From Deltaproteobacteria bacterium (GTDB taxonomy: Bacteria > Desulfobacterota > Syntrophobacteria > BM002), in assembly GCA_020350905.1 (NCBI GenBank), contig CP070843.1, positions 1,994,619-2,004,309 of the forward strand: a stretch of 9,691 nucleotides of DNA. The letters run 5' to 3'. The translations under genes were made by a program, and so were the position numbers. Under the pieces are notes generated by a model. It searched no databases, was not told where the DNA came from, and saw only the letters and a program-made list of their open reading frames with translations. Below are positions 1-6,647 of this stretch, piece by piece (within the stretch, counting starts at the first letter, position 1; the number at the start of each line of letters is the position of its first letter).

Positions 1-42
1 AAGGAAAAGAAATTCAAAATCTTCTCAGCCAGATCGGGTGAT

Positions 43-48
43 GGAGGT
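43..48 (+). promoter_or_regulatory. Shine-Dalgarno of the ChaN-family gene
   Basis: GGAGGT is followed by six bases and the ATG at 55. It is a strong site that fixes the start of the ChaN-family gene. Confidence 0.8.
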
Positions 49-54
49 CGATTT

Positions 55-906
55 ATGAAGCGATTTCGTCTCCCGATAACCATTTCATCACTGCTTGCCC
101 TTTTCTTTTTCTTGCAGGGCTACGCTTCTTCCGTTGAACAAATCCATCGGGTATCTGACGGCAAGGTTCTCTCTTTGCCTAAACTGGCAAAAGACCTGAT
201 TGATTCCCGGCTCGTTTTCGTCGGAGAAATTCACACCGACCAGAGCCATCACCATATGCAACTGCAAACGATCCGTGCCTTAAAAAAGGCCGGTGCTCCC
301 TTGGCCATCGGCCTCGAGATGTTCAGGCGCGACAGTCAGGCAAATCTGGATCGTTGGGTGGAAGGTGAGCTGAGCGAGAAGGAATTTCAGAAAATTTATT
401 ATGAGAATTGGAATTACCCCTGGCCTCTCTACCGAGATATTTTCCTGTTTGCTCGGGATCACAACATTCCTATGATCGGCCTGAACGTACCACCCGAGAT
501 CACAAAGCAGGTGGCCCGTGAGGGCTTTGCTTCTCTTTCACCAAAGCAACGTGGTGATTTGCCCATGGTTACCTGCCGGGTTGATCCGGCATACATGGCT
601 TTTGTCCGGCGTTCTCTTGGTATGCACGGGCACGGTGGTATGGAATTCACCAAGTTCTGCGAGGCCCAATTGGTCTGGGATACCGCCATGGCCTGGACTC
701 TCCTGCGCTTCCTCGAGAAAAACCCGAAAGCCACCGTGGCAGTCATAGCCGGCAGTGGCCATTCTTGGAAACTGGGCATACCAGCACAGATTCGAAGCAG
801 ATCCACATTGCCATTTCGAGTAATTCTTCCTGAAATCCCTGGCAGAAGCGAACGCGGAAACATCTCCCTGGCTGAAGCCGACTATGTCTGGCTTGGGTTA
901 AAATAG
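55..906 (+). CDS. ChaN-family haem-binding/iron-regulated protein (Tiki/ChaN superfamily, DUF399)
   Basis: The 283-residue protein matches the ChaN family, cell-envelope proteins that bind haem and are linked to iron uptake. Visible family motifs are GEIHTDQSHHHMQLQ (57-71), with the hallmark GExH near the start of the fold, GLEMF (86-90), PLYRDIFLFAR (124-134), GLNVPPE (142-148), FCEAQLVWDTAMA (201-213) and AGSGHSW (232-238). Residues 1-25 form a signal peptide (MKRFR, then a hydrophobic stretch to GYAS), so the protein is exported. There is no lipobox cysteine, unlike the lipoprotein members such as Campylobacter ChaN. The start is firm: GGAGGT at 43-48 lies 6 nt before the ATG. Which residues bind haem here cannot be read directly. 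The neighbouring HAD gene does not suggest a shared pathway, but a His-rich secreted protein lies about 1 kb downstream on the other strand. Family is confident; substrate is inferred. Confidence 0.9.
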   Translation: MKRFRLPITISSLLALFFFLQGYASSVEQIHRVSDGKVLSLPKLAKDLIDSRLVFVGEIHTDQSHHHMQLQTIRALKKAGAPLAIGLEMFRRDSQANLDRWVEGELSEKEFQKIYYENWNYPWPLYRDIFLFARDHNIPMIGLNVPPEITKQVAREGFASLSPKQRGDLPMVTCRVDPAYMAFVRRSLGMHGHGGMEFTKFCEAQLVWDTAMAWTLLRFLEKNPKATVAVIAGSGHSWKLGIPAQIRSRSTLPFRVILPEIPGRSERGNISLAEADYVWLGLK

Positions 907-1061
907 GAGCCAGAATTCAGGAGTCAGGAGCCAGGAGAAACCTAGCATATGGTGCAATTCCAATTTGTAATCTCGAAACCAAGAAGACGCCCGAAAGGTG
1001 GGAGTGAGAAAGACAAATTCGAAATTCGCAATCCGAAATTCGCAATCTCAGATTTGCAATG
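905..1061. repeat. Intergenic simple-repeat patch (AGGAGYC and CGAAATTCGCAATC units)
   Basis: Two kinds of short direct repeat fill the gap between the ChaN and HAD genes. The first is AGGAG(C/T)C at 905-911, 919-925 and 926-932, with a partial AGGAGA after it. The second is a perfect 14-bp tandem duplication of CGAAATTCGCAATC at 1020-1033 and 1034-1047, followed by a degenerate third unit (TCAGATTTGCAATG) at 1048-1061 that includes the ATG of the HAD gene. Similar low-complexity strings are scattered in many Desulfobacterota intergenic regions (recalled, not searched). No gene, promoter or RNA is recognisable here. Confidence 0.75.
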
Positions 1062-1742
1062 TTAACTTTCGTTCTCTTCGACATCGATGGTACTCTCGTG
1101 AGTGTAGACGGGGCTGGTGGTCGATCCTTGAACCGGGCCATGCAGGAGCTTCTGGGAGTCACAGATGGCTTCCGGGAAATCGACTTTGCGGGGAAAACCG
1201 ATCTGCAGATAATTCGAGAAGGCCTGGGCACATTGGGTTTGGCAGATCGGGATGACCTCTTGCACCCCCTTTTAGATCGCTACCTGGTTCATCTTCGCAC
1301 TGAAGTTTCAACGGGCAGAGGACATGTAAAGAACGGGGTAAGAGAACTTCTGCCCGCCCTGCAGGATTTGGAAGGTATCTACCTCGGTCTTCTAACTGGA
1401 AACGCCGAGACAGGTGCACGGCTTAAACTCAAGCCCTTTGGACTGAACCAGTATTTTCGGGTGGGTGCCTTCGGGAGTGACAGCGAAGACAGAAACGTAC
1501 TCTTGCCCATTGCGGTGCAGCGACTCCAGGAATCCGAGTCCATTTCGGTGAGTCATGACCGTTGCGTGGTCGTTGGGGATACCCCGAAGGATGTTGAGTG
1601 CGCCCACGTTCATGGAGCCTCTTCAATCGCCGTGGCCACTGGCACCTACCCATTGAAGGAGCTGGAGAAAACTGATGCTGAGCTTGCAGTCGCTGACCTC
1701 TCCGATACCGAGACGATTGTAGACTGGATCAGGAGGAAATAG
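1059..1742 (+). CDS. HAD-superfamily hydrolase, phosphoglycolate phosphatase-like
   Basis: The 227-residue protein has all four HAD motifs. Motif I is DIDGT (8-12), with D8 the predicted phospho-acceptor and D10 the general acid/base. Motif II is LLTGN (111-115). Motif III is a lysine in KLKPFGL (123-129), and motif IV is VVGDTPKDVECA (171-182). Between motifs I and II lies a helical cap of roughly residues 15-95, as in the Gph/PGMB-type class I cap. It should be a soluble cytoplasmic Mg-dependent phosphatase acting on a small phosphorylated metabolite; the substrate cannot be told from sequence. The ATG at 1059 gives the normal HAD N-terminus (LTFVLFDIDGTL), yet no Shine-Dalgarno is visible because the upstream bases are repeat units. 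Transcription probably ends at the hairpin starting 2 nt after the stop codon. Confidence 0.87.
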   Translation: MLTFVLFDIDGTLVSVDGAGGRSLNRAMQELLGVTDGFREIDFAGKTDLQIIREGLGTLGLADRDDLLHPLLDRYLVHLRTEVSTGRGHVKNGVRELLPALQDLEGIYLGLLTGNAETGARLKLKPFGLNQYFRVGAFGSDSEDRNVLLPIAVQRLQESESISVSHDRCVVVGDTPKDVECAHVHGASSIAVATGTYPLKELEKTDAELAVADLSDTETIVDWIRRK

Positions 1743-1744
1743 AA

Positions 1745-1772
1745 GCGGAGCCGAAGCTCCGCACTGTTTTTT
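1745..1772 (+). terminator. Rho-independent terminator after the HAD gene, probably bidirectional
   Basis: A perfect 7-bp stem GCGGAGC/GCTCCGC encloses a CGAA loop (1745-1762), and a run of six T follows at 1767-1772. Read on the minus strand the loop is the very stable UUCG tetraloop, followed by a weaker TTCTATTT tract. It can therefore also stop transcription of the convergent His-rich gene, whose stop codon is about 100 nt away. Confidence 0.8.
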
Positions 1773-1863
1773 CAAAAATCACAACCCCAGAGAGCCACGT
1801 ATAACCTCCTGCCTGCAACAGGAAAAATCTGGAGCAGGCATTATCCTCACCGCTTGGGCAGCA

Positions 1864-2301
1864 TCATAAGCCGAATCTGATATGGATGCTGGTTCCGTGG
1901 GGAGAAAGGTGAAGCCCAAGGTGAGAGTAGTGACCATGACGGAAATGGTGTGGTTTGTAGTGAGATCTGTAATGGGAATAACGGTGCCTCGGATAATAAT
2001 GATGGTATCCGTGAACCCTATGGTTCCTGTGATTATTTTTAAAACGGTTCCTATGACCAATTTTGTGATGGCTCCTGTGACCAATTCTGTAATGGCTCCT
2101 ATGACCAATTTTGTGATGGCTCCTGTGTCCAATCTTGTAATGGCTCCTATGACCAGCTTTGTAATGGTTCCTGTGATTATTTTTGTAATAGTTCCTGTGA
2201 CCAGACCGAGCGTGGCCATTACCCGCCTTCGATGGAGGCGCCCAAGCGACCAGAAACATTGCTAAAAAAGCGGCTATTATAATCTTACCAATGTTTTTCA
2301 T
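1864..2301 (-). CDS. Secreted histidine-rich octapeptide-repeat protein
   Basis: The protein is predicted at 145 residues. I start it at the ATG at 2301, which has AGGAG 7 nt upstream, rather than at an in-frame ATG at 2388 that would add 29 unconvincing residues. Residues 1-26 are a signal peptide (MKNIGK, hydrophobic core, PPSKA) cut before GNG. Residues 34-97 are eight tandem octapeptides of the pattern G/N-H-R-S/N-x-x-K/R-x, for example GHRSHYKI and GHRSHHKI. The tail (98-145) is rich in His, Tyr and Arg (HHYYPRHRYSHYRSHY) and ends HIRFGL. About 31 of 119 mature residues are His. Such composition suggests binding of transition metals or haem in the periplasm or at the surface, but I recognise no named family, so function is inference. 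The gene stands alone between two identical hairpins. A codon-level 24-bp DNA repeat underlies the peptide repeat. Confidence 0.75.
   Translation of the reverse strand: MKNIGKIIIAAFLAMFLVAWAPPSKAGNGHARSGHRNYYKNNHRNHYKAGHRSHYKIGHRSHHKIGHRSHYRIGHRSHHKIGHRNRFKNNHRNHRVHGYHHYYPRHRYSHYRSHYKPHHFRHGHYSHLGLHLSPHGTSIHIRFGL
2011..2202. repeat. 24-bp tandem repeat array (eight units) inside the His-rich gene
   Basis: Eight consecutive 24-bp units encode octapeptides. On the plus strand a typical unit reads GCTCCTATGACCAATTTTGTGATG cut at either end: it begins G(C/T)TCCT(A/G)TG and ends TTGT(A/G)ATG. The central units (2047-2166) differ at only a few positions, while the outer ones are more diverged. This pattern fits expansion by slippage or unequal recombination from the middle outward. 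Confidence 0.85.
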
Positions 2302-2315
2302 TTTGATTCTCCTTT
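2299..2315 (-). promoter_or_regulatory. Shine-Dalgarno deciding the start of the His-rich gene
   Basis: On the minus strand AAAGGAG lies 7 nt before the ATG at 2301, and the signal peptide begins exactly there. The upstream in-frame ATG at 2388 has no comparable site. Confidence 0.7.
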
Positions 2316-2395
2316 CATAGGTATTAGTCGAACGGGCGACGAAAAAGGTTACGGTTTCATCAAGAAATTTCTTCAGCGGAGGCAGCATGGATGGG

Positions 2396-2426
2396 TGGAA
2401 AAAGAAAAGCGGAGCCGAAGCTCCGC
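2396..2426 (-). terminator. UUCG-tetraloop Rho-independent terminator, second copy
   Basis: The minus strand reads GCGGAGC-TTCG-GCTCCGC (2426 down to 2409), followed by TTTTCTTTTT. It is a textbook intrinsic terminator. It lies downstream of the livJ/gdhA relics and putA, and upstream of the His-rich gene. It most likely ended the original putA-side minus-strand transcript. A 21-bp core (2407-2427) is identical to 1743-1763. Confidence 0.8.
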
Positions 2427-2478
2427 ATTTTCTCTGAAAAGTGAAAGCTATGCGGTTGAATATAACGCAATCTTTAGG

Positions 2479-2538
2479 CTAGTTCAACCGTATACTATTT
2501 TGGGCCATTTCCAGGCCGGATACTGCCACGCCGCCAGC
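2479..2538 (-). pseudogene. Relic of NADP-glutamate dehydrogenase (GdhA) C-terminal region
   Basis: One minus-strand frame reads AGGVAVSGLEMAQNSIRL then N and a stop at 2479. This matches the conserved segment near the C-terminus of hexameric NADP-dependent glutamate dehydrogenases (AGGVATSGLEMAQNAARL in E. coli GdhA, from memory), about 80 residues before the normal end. Nothing recognisable as GdhA lies on either side. Upstream it abuts the LivJ relic at about 2538, in a different frame; downstream the frame closes at once and the terminator at 2396-2426 follows. It is a dead fragment of a glutamate-to-2-oxoglutarate enzyme, left by deletion. The match is short (about 18 residues) but the motif is distinctive. 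Confidence 0.72.
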
Positions 2539-2705
2539 GCTGTGCTGCCAGAGCAGCGGATCTGAGATCACCCCCATCATTTTCGGTAATGACTTCAACC
2601 TTTTTTCCGAAAGGGGCACATGAGGCCGATCTTGATAGTTCCTGCAGCCAGAGCTGTTTCACCAATGAGACATAGAACAAATGACAGAAATAGAATCTTT
2701 TTCAC
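2537..2705 (-). pseudogene. Relic of a LivJ-type branched-chain amino-acid ABC transporter substrate-binding protein
   Basis: A strong AAGGAGG lies 5 nt before a GTG at 2705. The frame from there encodes a clear signal peptide, MKKILFLSFVLCLIGETALA, followed by AGTIKIGLMCP, the typical mature start of periplasmic Leu/Ile/Val-binding proteins. It then stops at 2595. In the next frame (2608 to 2537) comes GKKVEVITENDGGD and then AALAAQR, also classic LivJ and normally some 30 residues further on. An internal deletion ending near 2609 has fused the two and shifted the frame. The rest of the protein (about 300 residues) is gone, and GdhA sequence follows directly. The ribosome site and signal peptide remain intact, so a 36-residue secreted peptide could still be made. 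The lesion pattern shows decay, not a functional transporter subunit. Confidence 0.75.
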
Positions 2706-2790
2706 GACTTCCTCCTTACAAACCGTGTAACTTGGAGGGCAATTAGCATAATAATAAAAGCCTCTTACCAAAAATCCAAAATCAAAAGGC

Positions 2791-5700
2791 CTAAATCAGA
2801 GCACGTTCTCCTAGGTTCCCATACCGGTGATAACTATCGCATATACTCTGCTCTTGGAAATACTGCAAAAGCTCGATCCGCCCTTCCATCATCACCTTCG
2901 TTCGAGAAATGTAGAATCCTGCCCTTGCTGCTGCCTTAAACACCTCAAAAGGCACCCGCTCCGGCGCTGCATATCGGATACGCTGAACCTGAGTCATTAA
3001 ATCAAGAAGCTCACTGTCCGACTGATGGTCAATTGGCGTATCACCCACAAGCCTTTTGCCCGCGTTGCCGTGGAGGAATGCCGTAACGTTGTTATCCAGA
3101 TGGGGGTGAATACTGATCACCAGTTTGCAGCCTGAAATCTTTACCGCAGCTATTCTTGCCAGGACATCAAATAAACTGTCATCCTTGTGTATGCGGACCA
3201 CCACCGTGCCGATGGGCAGATAGTGCAATATATTATCCTGGCCACGCAGATGAAAATAATCCTTTTCCTGAGAGAATTCCTGCTCCACGTGGTAAAGATA
3301 ACTCTTGATGGCACGGATGGTTTTTCTAAGGTCAGCCTCAAACTCCGCAAGCTGACCCCAATCCAGTTTTTGATTCCATTCCTGAGCAAGGCGCAGCAAA
3401 GCATGCTCATTTTGTATCGCTCCGATAGAAGGATGAGCGGTTCCCTCAAAATTCATGAACTGGGCTACATAGTTCGGCCCGCCCACCTTGATTCCCGCGC
3501 CCAGGGCTGATTTTCCCATGCCACCAAAAGGCTGGCGCAAGACAATGGCACCAGTGGTTCCCCGGTTGACGTACAGGTTTCCTGCTTTTATACCGCATTT
3601 CCAGTGCTCTTGTTCCCGCTTGTCCAGACTCTCCAAACCTGAAGTCAATCCGAAGCCTGTTTGATTTACCAGCTCAATTGCATGGTCCAAGTCCCTGGCG
3701 CACATGACTCCCAACACGGGTCCAAAAAACTCGGTCATGTGAGTGTAGGATCCAGGCTGAACTCCCCATTTGATACCTGGTGTCCACATGTAGGGATTGC
3801 CATGGACATTTTCAGGTTTCAAAGCCCAGGATTCTCCAGGCTCCAACCGTGTAAGCCCGTTTTTCAGATCACCCTTAGGAGGATGGATAAGGGGGCCCAT
3901 TTTATTTTCAAAATCCCAGGCCGATCCCACAGGATAGCTTTTAGTTGCATCAACCAGTTGTTTCTTGAAAGCTTCATCCTCATACACTTCCTTTTCCAGG
4001 ATCAGCAGAGAAGTTGCAGAACATTTCTGACCGCAGTTTGAAAAAGCCGAATGGACCACATTTTTTATGGCCTGATCCCTGTCAGACATGGAAGTTACGA
4101 TGGTGGCATTTTTCCCGCCTGTCTCAGCAGCAAGGAAAACATCCGGCCTCTCTTTTAAAATCGTCAGCCCCGTATCGGTTCCGCCGGTTAGGATAATGAA
4201 ATCAACACCAGGATGATTGGCAAGTTTTGCCCCGGTGGTGGCACCGGAACAGGGAAGAAACTGCAAAACATTTTTGGAAACGCCAGCTTTCCAGAAGCAC
4301 TGGCACAATTGCCAGGCCACCACTACGGCAGATGAAGCAGGTTTAAAGATTACGGTATTGCCTGAAGCCAGTGAGGCTAAAACCCCGCCGCAGGGAATGG
4401 CTATGGGAAAATTCCAGGGCGGAATCACCAGCCCTACACCTCTGCCACTGCACTGAATATTTTCTAAATCTGTAAAGCCTTTAACAGAGTAGGGATAGTA
4501 TTCAGCAAAATCTATGGCCTCTGAGACTTCCACGTCAGCCTCTGTAAAAACTTTGCCTGTATTGGCACCAGCAGCGCCGATGAGATCTCCCCTGGCAAGG
4601 CGCAGCTCCATAGCCACCCTGGAAAGGATTTCATGCCGCTCCTTCTGACTTTTATTCCTCCATCCATCAGGGTCGGCTTTTGCCACCGCAACAGCCCGCT
4701 CAACATCTTTATCGTTGGCCATCGCATAGCGAGCCACACAGATCTTTTCATTGATCTGAGAAGGATCCATGCATTCCCTAGTCTGTCTACCTTCATAAAT
4801 TTCTTTTCCTGCCCCTACCAGGGGGATTTCCATTGGCTTATCATCTGGTCCCTTTTTCCACTTTTCTCGAATGGCTTCGGCCCATTTTCTATTGGCAGCC
4901 AGCGACCAATCTGTATCCGGCTCATTACTGAATTCCCCTTCGTAGAAAGTCCCCATTTGTTCAGGAAAAGTTTCCTGTGTTCTGTCTTGCACCCTGTGGG
5001 GCGTTTTGCCTGCTTTGTCCTTATGCTTATGGGAAGCAATGAACTGCTCCTTCAAAAACGTCCACTCTTCAGAGTCTGTTTCCAAGTTGGGAGAATAGCG
5101 CATGAAATTCTCTTCCGCGGTGTTTTCATCCAGACGACGCATAAGATAGGCAATTGCATTGATGAAGTTGTCTTTGGTGGCAACAGGGGCGTAGAGCACA
5201 ACCTCTTCGCCTGTTTCCTGAATGGCTCGGCGCACATGGTCCGCCATGCCTTCTAACATTTCAAAGGAAAAATATTCGGTCACTTTGTTTTGTTGGGCCA
5301 GTTTATATGCATAGGCCAATTCAAACAGATTGTGTGATGCTATACCTAGATGGGCGGCTTTGATATTTTCTGACTTCATGCCGAATTCCACCATGCGTTT
5401 GAAATTGGCATCTACATCCAGCTTGTTGTCGTAGGTGGCCAGGGGCCAGTTATGGAGAGCTGATTCTACCTGTTCCATTTCCATGTTGGCACCTTTGACA
5501 ATGCGGATCTTGATGCGGCTTCCACCTTCGGCCACTCTTTTTTTGGCCCACACAGTGAGTGCCTGCTGTATGTCATAAGAATCCGGCAGATAGGCCTGCA
5601 ATACAATTCCGGCAGAATGATCTTTAAACTCTTTTTCGTCCAGGGTCCCTGTAAATGCTCTGACAGTGATTTCCAGATCCCTATATTCCTCCATGTCCAG

Positions 5701-6393
5701 GTTAACAAACTTTGGCACTTTGGTTCCGTCAATTCTGGTGAAGTGATTGTCCCTGGCAGCCCTGTAAAGTTGGGATAGGCGGTCTTTGAGAATGCTTACA
5801 GTGTGCTCAAGAGCGAGGGACTGGATTTGAGAGTAGATGGTAGATATCTTTACCGAAATGTATTCAATCTCGGGATCTTTCAAGTCTTCTAAGTACTTAT
5901 TAAGGCGAGAGAGAGATTCATCTTCCCCGAGAACCGCTTCTCCCAGCTGGTTGATGTTCATCCTCACGCCTTCGCTTTTCCTTTCCAGCAAATGCGCATA
6001 CAAAACATCCTTTTCTCCAGGAATGACGGAACGACTGCTGTCCTCCCGCATTTTATCAATCACCCGTGGAACAGAAACATGAGGAAAATATCTGCCGACG
6101 CCAAGGAACAGTCGCATGAGCAATCTATCTCCTGATGAAAAGAAATCAGGAACTCCGTATTGTTTAAGCAAATAGTTGATTTGATCAGCGACACGACGAG
6201 CATCATCAGAGCGAAAACTCTGATCAATCATCTTTGCCATAATAACTTTGTCTATTGGATTGGTCAGGAGGCGCAACATCTGGTCCTGGATGTCCTTTTC
6301 TTCCGAAGTTAGTAATCGATTAGCCCGATTCTGCCAGGTCTCAGCCAAAGAGATGGCTTCTTGTATGATCATGTCAGCATGTTGGGTATTCAC
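2791..6393 (-). CDS. putA: Bifunctional proline dehydrogenase / L-glutamate-gamma-semialdehyde (P5C) dehydrogenase, PutA type without DNA-binding domain
   Basis: It oxidises proline to P5C (FAD) and then P5C/glutamate semialdehyde to glutamate (NAD), channelled within one cytoplasmic, membrane-associated enzyme. I number from a GTG at 6393 (1200 residues; AGGAG 10 nt upstream). The frame is open to an ATG at 6561, but those 56 extra residues look non-coding. Residues about 20-430 are the proline dehydrogenase barrel: RIVKGANMEMEQ (297-308), EMLEGMADHVRR (378-389) and the proline-carboxylate motif YLMRRLDEN (416-424). About 540-980 is the aldehyde dehydrogenase: PWNFP (659-663), AAETGGKN with general base E757, NCGQKC with nucleophile C791, and EFFGPVLGV (888-896). 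A C-terminal ALDH-like lid domain (about 1040-1200) ends in the conserved YHRYGNLG. There is no N-terminal ribbon-helix-helix, so it cannot self-repress like E. coli PutA. It is intact, with debris just downstream. Confidence 0.96.
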   Translation of the reverse strand: MNTQHADMIIQEAISLAETWQNRANRLLTSEEKDIQDQMLRLLTNPIDKVIMAKMIDQSFRSDDARRVADQINYLLKQYGVPDFFSSGDRLLMRLFLGVGRYFPHVSVPRVIDKMREDSSRSVIPGEKDVLYAHLLERKSEGVRMNINQLGEAVLGEDESLSRLNKYLEDLKDPEIEYISVKISTIYSQIQSLALEHTVSILKDRLSQLYRAARDNHFTRIDGTKVPKFVNLDMEEYRDLEITVRAFTGTLDEKEFKDHSAGIVLQAYLPDSYDIQQALTVWAKKRVAEGGSRIKIRIVKGANMEMEQVESALHNWPLATYDNKLDVDANFKRMVEFGMKSENIKAAHLGIASHNLFELAYAYKLAQQNKVTEYFSFEMLEGMADHVRRAIQETGEEVVLYAPVATKDNFINAIAYLMRRLDENTAEENFMRYSPNLETDSEEWTFLKEQFIASHKHKDKAGKTPHRVQDRTQETFPEQMGTFYEGEFSNEPDTDWSLAANRKWAEAIREKWKKGPDDKPMEIPLVGAGKEIYEGRQTRECMDPSQINEKICVARYAMANDKDVERAVAVAKADPDGWRNKSQKERHEILSRVAMELRLARGDLIGAAGANTGKVFTEADVEVSEAIDFAEYYPYSVKGFTDLENIQCSGRGVGLVIPPWNFPIAIPCGGVLASLASGNTVIFKPASSAVVVAWQLCQCFWKAGVSKNVLQFLPCSGATTGAKLANHPGVDFIILTGGTDTGLTILKERPDVFLAAETGGKNATIVTSMSDRDQAIKNVVHSAFSNCGQKCSATSLLILEKEVYEDEAFKKQLVDATKSYPVGSAWDFENKMGPLIHPPKGDLKNGLTRLEPGESWALKPENVHGNPYMWTPGIKWGVQPGSYTHMTEFFGPVLGVMCARDLDHAIELVNQTGFGLTSGLESLDKREQEHWKCGIKAGNLYVNRGTTGAIVLRQPFGGMGKSALGAGIKVGGPNYVAQFMNFEGTAHPSIGAIQNEHALLRLAQEWNQKLDWGQLAEFEADLRKTIRAIKSYLYHVEQEFSQEKDYFHLRGQDNILHYLPIGTVVVRIHKDDSLFDVLARIAAVKISGCKLVISIHPHLDNNVTAFLHGNAGKRLVGDTPIDHQSDSELLDLMTQVQRIRYAAPERVPFEVFKAAARAGFYISRTKVMMEGRIELLQYFQEQSICDSYHRYGNLGERALI

Positions 6394-6403
6394 TGTATTT
6401 TGT

Positions 6404-6408
6404 CTCCT
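6404..6408 (-). promoter_or_regulatory. Candidate Shine-Dalgarno deciding the putA start
   Basis: AGGAG on the minus strand sits 10 nt before the GTG at 6393. The in-frame ATGs at 6372, 6429 and 6519 have no such site. The ATG at 6561 has a weaker AAGAAGG and overlaps a possible -10 box. Confidence 0.5.
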
Positions 6409-6559
6409 GTCGAAATTCTCGCTTATCATTTCTAACCATACTGATTTATTACTTTGCGAAGATATAGTATTTTCTGAGTCCCCCCATTTTATACCCACTG
6501 GCTTCAAGCGCACAACCATGGAATAATATTTAAAGTTAAAATGTAAATCGCAATGGTGC

Positions 6560-6565
6560 ATTATA
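6560..6565 (-). promoter_or_regulatory. Possible -10 box for putA
   Basis: A perfect TATAAT occurs on the minus strand in the AT-rich gap between the divergent putA and metallophosphoesterase genes. No convincing -35 is found 16-18 nt upstream, so this may need an activator or be chance. If real, transcription would begin downstream of the ATG at 6561 and rule that start out. Confidence 0.3.
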
Positions 6566-6647
6566 AAAAGCCTTCTTAATTAAAATGATAGTTTAACCTT
6601 TCATTTTAGGTACATATCTATTATGTTACATTAAATGGTGTAGGCGA

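Noticed and set aside
3..41. Possible end of an upstream gene (frame reading GKEIQNLLSQIG then a stop)
   Set aside because: Twelve codons with no recognisable family. It is a plausible C-terminus 13 nt before the ChaN gene but cannot be supported.
1882..2265. Plus-strand open frame opposite the His-rich gene
   Set aside because: It is a shadow of the 24-bp repeat, giving a low-complexity Val/Met/Pro repeat. It has no ribosome site, while the minus frame has a signal peptide and a strong one.
2453..2490. Inverted repeat CGGTTGAA ... TTCAACCG with a 22-base loop
   Set aside because: A perfect 8-bp match, but the loop is long, there is no T-run, and it overlaps the GdhA relic. Too short to call an element or terminator.
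2495..2680. Open minus-strand frame of 61 codons beginning at an internal ATG
   Set aside because: Its first part is out of frame with the evident LivJ signal peptide and its middle is a LivJ fragment. It is an accidental frame across the deletion, not a gene.
2759..2790. Possible terminator directly after putA
   Set aside because: Only a 4-bp GCCT/AGGC pairing with a long A-rich loop is found. The convincing terminator on this strand is at 2396-2426.
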